Below the pieces are notes generated by a model. The model searched no databases. It was not told the DNA's origin and saw nothing but the letters and a program-made list of their open reading frames with translations. Source: Maratus speciosus (Eukaryota; Arthropoda; Arachnida; Araneae; Salticidae). Taken from it: a DNA stretch of 64,000 nt. The stretch's first letter is position 1. The number at the start of each line of letters is the position of its first letter. The translations under genes and the position numbers were made by a program. The DNA is taken from positions 271,530,411 to 271,594,410 of the forward strand of contig OZ010786.1 of the NCBI GenBank assembly GCA_963932465.1. The letters are read 5' to 3'. Positions 44,273 to 55,730 of the stretch are shown here, piece by piece.

Positions 44273-45779
44273 TGTTAATGCTTGTCATCTTCCTGTACTC
44301 CCTGTGATGAATCGCCTTTTCCTCATTTCCTTTCTGCGGGCATTCACTTGCTGTTACGATAAGAATCAAGATTAAGCTGAAGAAACACGCCCTAAAAAGA
44401 TGATCTTACAAGGTCATCAAGAAGGTGTTTCAATCGTTTTTCAGCTAATAAACTTTCACCCTTTTATTTACCTTTTAGGGTTACGTCACCTTTCAATCAC
44501 GTATAAGGAAAATAGTTTTGGTCGTATCCTTTATGTAGCAAAAGAATTTAACTTTTTGTGCATTATTTTACACTTCCTTTTACGAAAATATCTCATCTCA
44601 GTTACATCACCTCATTACAATCTTTCTCAGTTACATCATCGTAAAACTTTTATTTTTATTTTTGTTGGTTCGATATTTTTTGTTTAAAACATTTAATAAC
44701 TCTTGTCTCGAAATATCAATTAATGTCCCCCTCCTCCAAGCTTAACCCATATTTTACCATCGCCTTATCCTCCTCCTTTTGGAATTATCATATGTTATAC
44801 TTCCGAACCTACATGGATATAAACTAAACTATTTGTAAACTTTATAACATACTTGTAATATTTTAAAAGTGACACAAACATATAAAAATATTATTTAAAG
44901 CATCCCTGAGATCTTTCGAACACACACGCCTTCATTTTCAAAGGGATAAGATGACTAACAGAACATAAATACATTTTAAAAACAAAAGTACAAATAGTAC
45001 GCATGCGCAAGCGGAGTTCAGTCCATTTCTCTGCAGAGCGGTGAAAAGATCAGTTCATGTTATCAGGAGGTCTTGAAATATTTAGAATATTATACCAAAT
45101 TACGGGAATATTATAGGAAAGGACATCGTTACATACATTATCGCCTCTAAGTAAAATTCCAATGGATTCACGGATTATTAAAGTGTAATGGTTAGACGTT
45201 GAAATGATCATTTTACCTTTTTCGAAGTTTATCTTAATATTTTCTTTTTGATGCAGTCTGGATCAAATGCAATCCCACCATCTGATTATGCTATTGACTC
45301 CACTGCTGATTTTGTCAAGAGGATAAAAGATATGTCTATTAACCATAATAGCATTCTTCCTTTTCAAACCATCATTCAGTCGTCTGAAAATTAAATTATA
45401 TTAATGTAATCATTCCGCTTTGATATTTATATTTATTTTTTGGTTTATCTCTAATTGAATATCGAGATTTTACTATTGACCAGTCCTATCAATTAAAGTC
45501 ATTACCTATTAAAAATACGGTTTTTGCATAGATTGGAACTTTTGATCTAACACTGTCTGTTATAGCTGTCTCGTGTTCTTAATTGGTCTCACTACTAACT
45601 TCTTAATATTTAATGAAAGACCAACAGCAGATGCAATTTCTCCCTTCGTAATTTTCATTTTTTTAAAGGCGCAAACCATTTTTCGATCTTTTTGTTGAAG
45701 GAGGCGTAATATGAATTCTATAAGTGAAAGTTTGCTAATTTCAATAAATAATGCAGACAACCTTTTAAAACTTTGCCTG
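44273..45779. other. non-coding stretch
   Basis: No element recognised. Plus frame 44400-44687 and minus frame 45760-45560 are open but have no familiar content. Confidence 0.4.
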
Positions 45780-46610
45780 TAGAATTCTATAAAAAGTATA
45801 GAAACGTATTATAGAATCGTATAGAATTATTGACCGTTTTTCTGTAAGCTATTTTAACTAAAATCTATAGAAATATCTGTAGAGCTTCCATAAAAATACC
45901 CATGGAAATAATAAAGAGTTTCTATAAAAATATTCGAATATATTCTATAATATGCTCTATAAAACATTCGAATATATCCTATAATATGCTCTATAAAAAT
46001 ATTCGAATTTTGAAAACAATACGCATCTATTTCCATGTGGCAACCCTCCCAAGTACTAACCTCGCTCTATGCTTCTTCTACTTCTTTGATGGGGGCCCAC
46101 CGTGGCTGAGTGGTCAACACCTCTAATCGCTTTCGAGTGTAGGTGGGTGCGGGTTCGAATCCCTCTGGCTTCGTTGCACACTCTTTGTGGAGCTCCCGGC
46201 TGTTTTTCTCTGTGTTGTAAATTTCCTTGTGCTTGCTATGTCGCCCCAGTATATATTGACGATTGTGACATAAGCGGGTGCTTGACGCCAAGGACACGGG
46301 TCAGATGTATGTTAATAAAATGTCTTTGGTGGGTCTTGAACGGGTACTTTCAGCTTGGTATTGCCGCTGACAGATTCTAAATTCTTATTATACTATTTCA
46401 ACTTTGTTTTTTCTTTGTGATTTACGTTCCAAATCATTAAATCCAAATAGAATTTAAGCTGATTCTCAAAATGTGCAAATTAGAAAACCAAAACCATTTG
46501 TAACTGAGAAAACTAAATTTAAGGATCGATAAAAAAAAAAAAAAAAATGCATTAAGATAAAGAATTTATTTATTTATTGATTTACATATTTATTTTGTTG
46601 GTAGTCTTTA
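45780..46610 (-). repeat. 5S rRNA-derived repeat, copy 2, split by a SINE
   Basis: Same three-part order as 29875-30410: TTCTATAGAA-type units (45785-46020), a 5S-like part (46023-46082 continuing at 46334-46375, with CCCTCCCAAGTACTAACC and ACTTTCAGC), and the tail TATTTCAACTTTG, TTACGTTCCAAATCATTAA, ending in TTTA repeats and TTTTGTTGG (46560-46600). The 5S-like part is interrupted by a tRNA SINE at 46094-46322. Confidence 0.75.
46094..46322 (+). mobile_element. tRNA-derived SINE, 229 bp
   Basis: The head is tRNA-like, with A box TGGCTGAGTGGTCAA and B box GGGTTCGAATCCC (46103-46162). The body runs to AATAAAATG. It is flanked by TCTTTGATGGG (46083-46093) and TCTTTGGTGGG (46323-46333), an 11-bp target duplication with one mismatch. 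It sits inside the 5S-like part of the repeat, and removing it restores the order seen in copy 1. The head looks like a serine or leucine tRNA, judged by the GGCTGAGTGG start. Confidence 0.8.
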
Positions 46611-46854
46611 AGAAAATTAATGAATCATAAAGAGACTAATAAAGCATCATTTAAATCAGTAGTACGACTGATAATTATATTAAAAAAATAAATCAGTATC
46701 TATTAGAACTGAATTAAAATATAACCATATTCAATTTATGAATTAATATTACATTAAATTGTGTATTACATAGCTAATTATTTTTTAAAATTTTATTATA
46801 TAGGTGTAAAAGTACACAAATTTTGAAAAAACAATATACACACACATATATATA
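46611..46854. other. AT-rich spacer
   Basis: Nothing recognised. Confidence 0.5.
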
Positions 46855-47112
46855 CAGTAAAATCCGTCTAAGGCGGAATCTATCGGGACCGAGAAAATTT
46901 TCCGTCGTAGACAATATTCCGCTTTGTACAAATCAGCATTAAAAAAAAGACTGTCGCGTATTTTTTACGTTTGTAACCTTTAGAACCGTACAAGTGAAAT
47001 ATTTAGTATAAATATTTTTGGAATTCGAATCCCAGCAAAACTATTGCTTCCCAACAAACAATTGGTCTATTATTTTCACACCACAATAATGCATACATAT
47101 TTTTATTTGTGA

Positions 47113-47152
<40 letters not shown>

Positions 47153-48010
47153 ATGTTTTTGCACATTTATTTATTTATTTACTTTTCTACAAAGAAAGTT
47201 TTATGTATGAAATTTTGAATTTAATGAAAAATTTAAAAGACAAAAATGTACACATTTTTATTTGTTCAATCGACATTTTCTTTTTATTTTCATTTGTTTA
47301 CAGTTTTTTACACAAATAAACTCATATTTTTCTCAGACAAATTGATTAAAATGTGGTAAATAAAATTAAAATGTACTATTCTAAATTAATATTTTTCAAT
47401 TATCCCAATAATTGAAAAAATATATGATTTTTAAAAATTTGCTTTTTAAATTTTAAATGTATGACTTTTATTTTATCTCGTAGTCTTGTATTTACAGTTA
47501 GAATAACGGCCTATATTTATTATTTTTTTAAATTATAAGGTAATGGAAAGAATAAAAATGCATATTTTAAATGTATGGTAAAAATTTATATATACATTTG
47601 TGTTAAAAATTGTAGGTAAAAATGTAGGCTAAACAAGTGCAAACTGTGTATTTTCTTTTGCTTTTTATTAAATCCTCAAAAATGCAAAAATTCTTTCTCT
47701 GTAAACAAACGGATGGGTAAAAATATGTTTTTTATTATATTTGTATTTTATATGTATTTGATCTAGAAATCAGTTTTAAACTTTCATGTACAGAATGCTT
47801 TTTATCTTTTAAATGTCCTTTTTTTCCGTCTTATGCAAAAAATTGTTTTCGGCGGGACCTTAAAATCCTTTCCGTTTCCGCGTTAGGCAGATTCCAGCTT
47901 ATGGAGTACATATTAATGTTATTTTCAATGGATTCGCCGGGACTTCAAAATATTTCCGCGATAGACAGATTTCCGTCTTACACAGAGTCCGCCTTAGACA
48001 GATTTTACTG
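46855..48010. mobile_element. pogo-like non-autonomous element with subterminal repeats
   Basis: Flanked by TA at 46853-46854 and 48011-48012. The ends CAGTAAAATCCGTCTAAGGC and the complement GCCTTAGACAGATTTTACTG match with one difference. Several CCGTCTTA/TAGACAG subterminal units repeat near both ends (46860-46925, 47826-48003). An A run of about 32 lies at 47118-47150. No transposase. A partial second copy is at 59935-60634. The ends resemble those of 34519-35479. Confidence 0.85.
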
Positions 48011-48039
48011 TATATACAATATGCAAACTAAAATCCCTT

Positions 48040-48193
48040 GCCAGCCTCTTAATTTCGGAACGGCTATTAGGTAGATTTCGTATGAAATACTACCTATTGG
48101 GATCGTTCCTATGTTGGAATTTCTGAACAATTTTTGCAGATCTACACCGATCATGACCTCCAGAACCCAAAACCACCCTCAGTAAAAATACAC

Positions 48194-48226
<33 letters not shown>

Positions 48227-48245
48227 CTGTCTGTCTATCTATATA
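48040..48245 (-). repeat. terminal module shared with the 53-55.6 kb array, inverted
   Basis: Read on the minus strand: a TA/TCTA microsatellite (48194-48248), then GAGGGTGGTTTTGGGTTCTG, GGTCATGATCGG, then AATAGGTAG with a small hairpin (AGGTAGATTTC against GAAATACTACCT at 48073-48099) and CCGTTCC. The same order occurs on the plus strand at 55450-55620, right after the long tandem array. Confidence 0.75.
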
Positions 48246-48399
48246 TATCACTTTCTTCTGGACACGATAACTTTCGTAATTCTGCATCAATCTCTTCCAA
48301 ACTGATACATAAAATCAATGGGCATAGAATCTCGGTCAAGTTCGTTAATGGGCAACATCGGACCAAGGGGATGGAAATAGGGAGGGGTTTTGTGAAAAC

Positions 48400-48900
48400 C
48401 GAAAACCCCCCATAACTTCTTAGTTTTTGTACATATCAAATCAGTTTACAGTTTTTATTACTTCTAAAAATAGGGCCAAAATTTTATGTATCACAGATTT
48501 TTGATAAAGTTAAAAATGGGCTCAAGAGGCGCAAAAAATAGGGTTTTGGGGAGAAAAAAATTCATAACTTCGTCAATTCTCAAGATATCAATTCCAATTA
48601 ATTTTATTATAAATCTCCTTAATATTATCTACAACTTTTATATTCACAAGTTTTTGATAGGACCAATTCGTACCACAAAAAAAAGTAAAAACGAAAACAA
48701 AAAAGGGGGGGTTGAAGAAGAAAAATTTTCATAACTCCGTCAATTCACAAGATATATAATCTCCATGAATTTATCATATATCTTCTTAATATTGTCTTCA
48801 ACATTTATATAGACAAGTTTTTGATAGGGCCAATTCTTACAGCAAAAACAAATTAAAAATACATAGCGGTTGAAGAAAAAAATCATCTTATTAAGGGTGC
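48400..48900. repeat. degenerate tandem units of about 155-170 bp
   Basis: CATAACTTC or CATAACTCC motifs at about 48410, 48563 and 48730 are followed by TCAATTCWCAAGATAT and then TTTTTGATAGG and CCAAT. Three diverged units. They lie beside the 48040-48245 module and may belong to the same element. Confidence 0.6.
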
Positions 48901-49218
48901 ATTCAAATCCAAACTGTCTATTTTCTTACTCATTTTTAAATTCATTTTTGCTCTCAAACGCATCCAATTGATAGATTCTCTTATTTCGAAACTATATAAT
49001 GTACAGTAATGATCGATTTTTTGATAGAGGCAGAATATAATTCAAAAAATGATGTCAAAGTGGGCATTTTGAACGGAATTTCCCGAAGCGATTGTGTTAG
49101 AAACGAAAAATATTGCCCTACTGAGAAAATCATTGTTTATTAATCAAGTTTTAATTAATTGAAAGAAAAATAAAAACACAGGTCGCTTATAAATATTTTA
49201 AAAAATCACGTCAGCATG

Positions 49219-49283
<65 letters not shown>

Positions 49284-49905
49284 ATTAAAAATGAATTTGA
49301 AAATGTGACAGAAAATTTCGAGTTGTTGAGCATGGAAAAGTATTTTTTTTTAATACCGCCTTAACATGATTCTGATAAAACCAGATATTATATAAAAAGG
49401 AAATAAAAACTCGTCAAAAGCAGACAGACAAAACTGTTAAAGTGGATTTATATCTAATAATGATTTAGTTTTTATTGGTGAAATTAGTATACTTAACTTC
49501 GAAATCTACGTCTGCCTGTAGCTCGGGCCGGCAGGGATTTTTTACTATATTCATAAAATTGGTGTCTAGGTATAGTAAAGTAGCTATGCGCTACTGAACG
49601 AAACCACCTACGGCGTCACATGGTGGAGGACTGCGAAGTTTGCACTCCTATCTCAAAAACGGAAAGAGATAAGGACAAAAAGTGATTTACAAAGATACAG
49701 AGCATCGTCGATTTAGCACGAAAAAGGACCTTGTAGCCATTAATGCAAAGAATAGAACGGTTAAGACGCGCATTTGTTTTTTCGTGATTTCCTACGTTGT
49801 GACGTGACAAAACGATCTTAAAAAGAAAAAAAACATCTAATTGTAACAACATCCTTTATTTGAAATGTCGCCATAAAAGTCGCCATCATGATCGCAAAGA
49901 ACTCG
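48901..49905. other. non-coding stretch with microsatellite
   Basis: A TA run followed by a T run lies at 49225-49282. Nothing else recognised. The part 49510-49630 is less AT-rich but has no coding content I can name. Confidence 0.45.
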
Positions 49906-50250
49906 TACTTTTATGTTAGCTGGGCGCAATTCTCGCCAATATCATTTTTTAACTCTCCAGCAGCATTTGTTTTTATTTTTCGAGGGGTAAATTAAAACAA
50001 TGCTTTGATGTTGAAATTAAATGGTTTATGGTATTATTTATTCTTTTTTTCTTTTTCTAAAGTTTTTTTTTTAAGTGAAAGTCATGAATTTTAAAGGTTT
50101 TATTTTTAAATTAATTCATTCCAAATAAAATGAGAAAGAATTATATTTTAATCTGAATTAACGAAGTATTCAAAAAAAAAAAAAAAAAAAAAAAAACGAC
50201 GGGTGCAATGTTTGGCGATTTAACACCTGTGCCCGACTAACATAAAAGTA
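49906..50250. mobile_element. 345-bp MITE-like element
   Basis: The ends TACTTTTATGTTAGCTGGGC (49906) and the complement GCCCGACTAACATAAAAGTA (50231-50250) match except at two positions. The inside is AT-rich with an A run at 50171-50196. No flanking duplication is clear. Confidence 0.55.
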
Positions 50251-50396
50251 GCGTGTTCTCGATTTCTCTATCAGAATCTCCCAATTTGGCGAAGGATTGA
50301 ACAAGTAAATTAAATTATGAATAAAAGTAACATGATACAATGCCTAGCATACATTTAAGGGAGACCAAATTGGTCGCCGTGGGCGACTAGTTATTT

Positions 50397-50880
50397 TAAA
50401 AACCATAATAACTCAGTCAATTAAGATACAATTTTCAAACAAATTGCATTTAAGAGTAGATTTTTTTCTCTATTTGACGGTTTAAAAATTGAAAATATGT
50501 GATATTTAGAAATTTAAAAAATCGCTGACACAGCACGTATTTTAATTTCAATTTTTTTTTCAGTTTTTATGAGAAAATGGCAACAAAAAGGTACAGAAAT
50601 ATAATATTTTCATTCTTCCGTGATTATTTTCCCTTTACTTTCAACCCTCCACGACTTTCAACAGAAATGGAGTTCTTCAGTTACCACAATTACAAAAAAT
50701 GTATTAAAAACCACAAAAAAATTAATATCTCAAAATTAAATTGAGACACAGCTTTCAAACAAATTGCATTTAAAATAGCATTTTTTTCCTTATACGGCGG
50801 TGTAAAAATTTAAAATGTGCTATGTTTAGAAGTTTAAAAATTTGCAGTGGAGAAAATTGCAAACCAAAAATTTATTTCAA
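50397..50880. repeat. tandem pair, period about 320 bp
   Basis: CAAACAAATTGCATTTA occurs at about 50437 and 50757, each followed by a GATATTTAGAAATTTAAAAA-type block. The first unit starts AACCATAATAACTCAGTCAA, the second with a changed form. Two diverged copies. Confidence 0.65.
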
Positions 50881-51024
50881 ATTTCAAAGTGTTGCCATTC
50901 GCAGAATGACGTATGCGTTACGCACAGATATGTTTGTCCTTTATAATATAGATAGCAGCAGTGGCAAGGGACTTTAGTGGGCATACTGTATATTTATAAA
51001 AAACAAAAAAATCTATTGAATAAT

Positions 51025-51250
51025 AAGTCTATAAAAGTTCTATAAGTTTTATGTACCCTATAAGAAACATGTTCTATAGAAAATCTACAGAACTTCCACG
51101 AATTCTATAGAAACATTTTCTTTAGAAAAAGTATTCTACAGAACTCTTCAAAAATGCTATAGAAGTAGTATTCTATATAAAGGCTATACCATAGAACTTG
51201 TAAAGAATTCTATAGAGTTCTAACCAGCTCTATGAATTATTTTCATAAGG
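51025..51250. repeat. TTCTATAGAA-type repeat, third copy
   Basis: Many spaced ATTCTATAGAA, CTATAGAAAC and TTCTACAGAA units, as in 29875-30012 and 45785-46020, but here without a 5S-like part next to them. Confidence 0.65.
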
Positions 51251-51717
51251 GAATGATACAGAAAATAATTCACACCCGTTATGTATCATTCTGAAATCAT
51301 AAAAACGTGTAATGGGTGTACGTACTAAGCAGGATCTTGCGATGCAGTTTAATCTCTGACGTAATTAAAAAAATTACCCTCAATCAATAACAGCACGTTT
51401 TTACACCTAACAATATTTGTCCATTTAAATGAATAGGTAAATATAGTATCTCTCCACGCACTCTGAATACTAAATCTAAAAAGAATAGCCCTTTGTTACA
51501 GATTTAACTACAAAGTTTTTCTGCAGTAGTGCAACATTCACGGTCTCTCTGAATTCACAATTTAACATTGATGGTTAAATATTTGGCGCAGCCAAAAAAA
51601 ATGTTTTTTAGCAATGCAGCCCTCCCAAAAGACTCTTGGTAAAAGAAATCGAGAATAATTGAGAGGCATATTTGCAGATATTAAAACCGTTAATGTTAAA
51701 GGACTACTGTATTTAAT
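51251..51717. other. non-coding spacer
   Basis: Nothing recognised. Confidence 0.5.
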
Positions 51718-51721
51718 TTAA

Positions 51722-52518
51722 CCCATTTGTGCCTGAATTTTCATTTTCTCAAATTTGTTGATGAAATAACTTTAAAATGTTTCAAAATGAACTAGGAAAA
51801 CATACTAATAAAATTACGCTAAAAAAATTTTGTATTTATTTAATAAAATTTGAACGCACTGCGTATGGGAATATGCATAATATTTGTAATAATATAATAT
51901 GTACAATTATATGTTTTGTCTATATTTATACAAAATAAAAATTGTATATTATACCATAATTTATATTTTTATGAATTACTAAAATAATATTGATATTTCT
52001 TTACAGAGGCTAATAACATTATAATTATTAGTAATAATAAACTAAGAATTGTATTTGAGACTTAAAAACAATATTTTTTATAATCATCTCGAAAAGACTT
52101 TACATAAATAACTGTCCTCTAAATGGCTAATAAGAATATGTACACATTCGTTCCTAGCGGCCTATATTTTGTACGTTACAAAAATGCATAAAAAATAGGC
52201 TTGAACACATAATTTCACAATTTTAAAAATAAAGTATTTCCAAAAAGTCAACCAGTTACGCTTATGACTTTTTATATATATATATATAAATGGTAAAAAA
52301 ACAAAAAGAAAAAAAACTTACTTTTTACATTTCGCCATCTTGAAAATGAAAAATCTATAAACCCCGATAAAAGCCTTCGTTTTAAGCAAATAAATATCCA
52401 TCTTATGCTACCATTTTTCGGGTACAAATAAAGACATTTATAGATAATCATTTCATGCAATTTTCATTTTATAAAAAAGAAGAAAATTATATATAAATTT
52501 ATTAAAATTCGTAGCGGG
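51722..52518. mobile_element. TTAA-flanked non-autonomous element, copy 2
   Basis: 797 bp, flanked by TTAA (51718-51721 and 52519-52522). It starts CCCATTTGTGCCTGAATTTT and ends GTAGCGGG. Homologous to 32451-33290 throughout, without the long A run. CCC...GGG ends with TTAA suit piggyBac-type mobilisation. Confidence 0.75.
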
Positions 52519-52522
52519 TTAA

Positions 52523-53030
52523 CAAATTTATACATTTTTATCCTTCAAGAATGAAAAGACTCTAAAAGCATTGACGCATCAATTAAAAACAGAAATTTTT
52601 TAAAATTAGCATGACACTTGGAACAACTTACGTTGCTTTTAGAGGATGGGGGTGATTTTCGTCCTTTAGAGGATATTCTCATTGAAAAGCCTTTCGCAAA
52701 AGATAGGCTCGTCTAAATTTGAGGAATATGGCCACTTGCTGATAGATTAGTATTTGAACATTACCTGAATCAACTTACGAATGAAAAAAGTCCTTCCGGC
52801 CAGTGCCGGGAGGAAGAGGTAGCTTTCATAATCCTTATTTAAAAAAAAGCCAACTTATATCATGCAAACACACGAAGCTCAATTTAGGGGAAACCGAATA
52901 TAGGAGATTCAATACTAATTTTTATCAATATAATGAATGAGAATTTCGCGAAATTAGTCAGCTTTATCCAAGCTGCTTTTCTTTAAAGTAACTTATATTT
53001 GGCTGCCAAATTCGGCAATTTCTTAAAGTG
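52523..53030. other. spacer before the long array
   Basis: A GC-rich hairpin CCTTCCGGC/GCCGGGAGG at 52792-52813 is followed by AGGTAGCTTTC, a motif that recurs at the far end of the array (55581-55612). It may mark the start of the element holding the array. Confidence 0.4.
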
Positions 53031-55440
53031 CCTGTCATTTTAAGACAACATGGTGGATGAGGCTAAGCAGTGAACTTGGTCGAGACCTTAGTAATTGCTG
53101 TGCACATGCTCACTCACATCGGAATCGGTAAATATAAAGGAGTGCTGTCGCATGCAAAAAATCACATTTTTCAAAATGTCACCCACAATAGAAATTGAAA
53201 CTGCTATATCTGAGCCATTTTTTAAGGTAAAGACAAACAAAAAATGCTCCTGAATCCTTATATCAAGATCAAATACTTAAGAAAGAAACCTTTTTCAATT
53301 TCTAATTTTTTTGCACCTCACTTTAAATATATATATATTTTTTTTAATTTAATGGCCGCCATTTTGAAACAAGATGGCTGATGAATCTGGCCAGCGAACT
53401 TGGTCGAGGTGTTGATGTATACTATCCACATGCCTTCTTACATCGAAATAGGCGAATACGTGTGTTATCGCGTGACAAATACAAGATCGTTTCAAAATGT
53501 TAGCCATGCTAGAAATTCAAAGTGCTATAAATCAACCATTTTTTAAGATATCAACAAAAGAACAAATTTTCAGAAACAAAAACTGCTCCAGAATCTTTGT
53601 ATCAAGGCCAAACACATAAAAAAAATGTTTTTCATTTTCCAATTTTTTAATACCTCATTTTGAATTTTAAATTTAATTTTTTTTAAATGGCAACCCTTTT
53701 GAAACAAGATGGCGAATGAAGCTGGCCAACGAACTCGGTCGAGACATTGGTATGTACTATGTACAGACCAAGTTACATCCAAATAGGTTCATAAATACGC
53801 CTGTTATTACGTGAGAAAAATCAGGACGTTTCAAAATGTCAGCCACGCTAGAAATTCAAAATGCTATAACTCAGCCATTTCTTAAGATATAGACGAAACA
53901 AAAACTGCTCCCGAATCTTTTTATCAAGGTCAAACACATCAGAAGAAAATATTTTTCAATTTTCAATTTTTGGTACCACATTTCAAATTTAAATTTTTCT
54001 TAAAAATTTAAATGGCCGCCATTTTTAAACAAGATGGCGGGTGAAGCTGGCCAACGAACCCGGTCGAGACATTGGTATGTACTATGTATAAACGCAGTTA
54101 CATCCAAATCGGTTCATAAATACGCCTTTTATCGCGTGACAAAATTCAGGACGTTTCAAAATGTCAGCCACGCTAGAAATTCAAAATGCTATAACTCAGC
54201 CATTTTTTAAGATATAGACGAAACAAAAACTGCTCCGAAATCTTTGTATAAAGGTCAAATACATAAGAAAAAAATATTTTTCCATTTTCAATTTTTTGGT
54301 ACCACATTTCAAATTTTAAATTAAAAAAAAAATTTTAAATGGCCGCCATTTTGAACCAAAATGGCGGATGAAGCTGGCCAACGAACTCGGTCGAGAGATT
54401 GGTATGTACTATGTACACACCGAATTACATCCAAATCGATTCATAAATACGCCTTTTATCGCGTGACAAAATTCAGGACGTTTCAAAATGTCAGCCACGC
54501 TAGAATATCAAAATACTATAACTCAGCCATTTTTTAAGATATAGACGAAACAAAAACTGCTCCCGAATCTTTTTATCAAGATCAAACACATCAGAAGAAA
54601 ATATTTTTCAATTTTCAATTTTTGGTACCACATTTCAAATTTAAATTTTTCTTAAAAATTTAAATGGCCGCCATTTTTAAACAAGATGGCGGGTGAAGCT
54701 GGCCAACGAACCCGGTCGAGACATTGGTATGTACTATGTATAAACGAAGTTACATCCAAATCGGTTCATAAATACGCCTTTTATCGCGTGACAAAATTCA
54801 GGACGTTTCAAAATGTCAGCCACGCTAGAAATTCAAAATGCTATAACTCAGCCATTTTTTAAGATATAGACGAAACAAAAACTGCTCCGAAATCTTTGTA
54901 TGAAGGTCAAATACATAAGAAAAAAATATTTTTCCATTTTCAATTTTTTGGTACCACATTTCAAATTTTAAATTTTTAAAAACATTTTAAATGGCCGCCA
55001 TTTTGAAACAAAATTCCGGATGAAGCTGGCCAACGAACTCGGTCGAGAGATTGGTATGTACTATGTACACACCGAATTACATCCAAATCGGTTCATAAAT
55101 ACGTCTTTTATCGCGTGACAAAATTCAGGACGTTTCAAAATGTCAGCCACGCTAGAAATTCAAAATGCTATAACTCAGCCATTTTTTAAGATATAGACGA
55201 AACAAAAACTGCTCCGGAATCTTAGTATAAAGGTCAAATACATAAGAAAAAAATATTTTTCCATTTTTAATTTTTTGGTACCACATTTCAAGTTTAAAAT
55301 TTTTTTAAAAATTTTAAATGGCCGCCATTTTGAAACAAAACGTCGGATGAAGCTAGCCAACGAACTCGGTCGAGACATTGGTATGTACTATGTACACACC
55401 GAATTACATCGAAATCGGTTCATAATTACGGGAGTTACAG
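53030..55440. repeat. tandem array, 326-bp units with 652-bp higher order
   Basis: Unit landmark AATGGCCGCCATTTTGAAAC (or close) occurs at 53351, 53686, 54011, 54338, 54663, 54990 and 55317, with a diverged partial unit at about 53041. Each unit holds GAAGCTGGCCAACGAACTCG, TGGTATGTACTATGTA, ATCGCGTGAC, ATGTCAGCCACGCTAGAAAT and ATAACTCAGCCATTTTTTAA. Units at 54011 and 54663 share features (CGAACCCGG, TATAAACG) absent from those at 54338 and 54990 (CGAACTCGG, GAGAGATTGG, CACACCGAATTAC). So the recent amplification step was a 652-bp dimer. No conserved frame. Confidence 0.93.
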
Positions 55441-55620
55441 TGTGACATAGGTCAGATATATATATATATATATATATATATCAATTTTGAACGGAGGGTG
55501 GTTTCGGGGTCTGGGGGTCATGATCGATGAAAATATACCAAAATTTTTTGAAATCGCTTTCCTCCGAACGGCTGCAATAGGTAGCTTTTTTGTAAAGAAA
55601 GCTACCTAAAACTCTTGAAA
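55441..55620 (+). repeat. terminal module after the array
   Basis: A TA microsatellite (55457-55480), GGAGGGTGGTTTCGGGGTCT, GGGTCATGATCG, CGAACGGCTGCAATAGGTAG, and a hairpin AGGTAGCTTT/AAGAAAGCTACCT (55581-55613). The same module in inverted orientation is at 48040-48245. Confidence 0.75.
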
Positions 55621-55697
55621 ATGAAGATTTAACAGCTATTACTATAAATTTACTTTATTTACTATAAAGCAGTAAACATAGCATTACAAAAATACAT

Positions 55698-55730
<33 letters not shown>

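Noticed and set aside
45560..45760. 66-codon minus frame with a K- and I-rich sequence
   Set aside because: The residue mix is plausible but there is no domain, no partner exon and no conservation to use; too weak to annotate.
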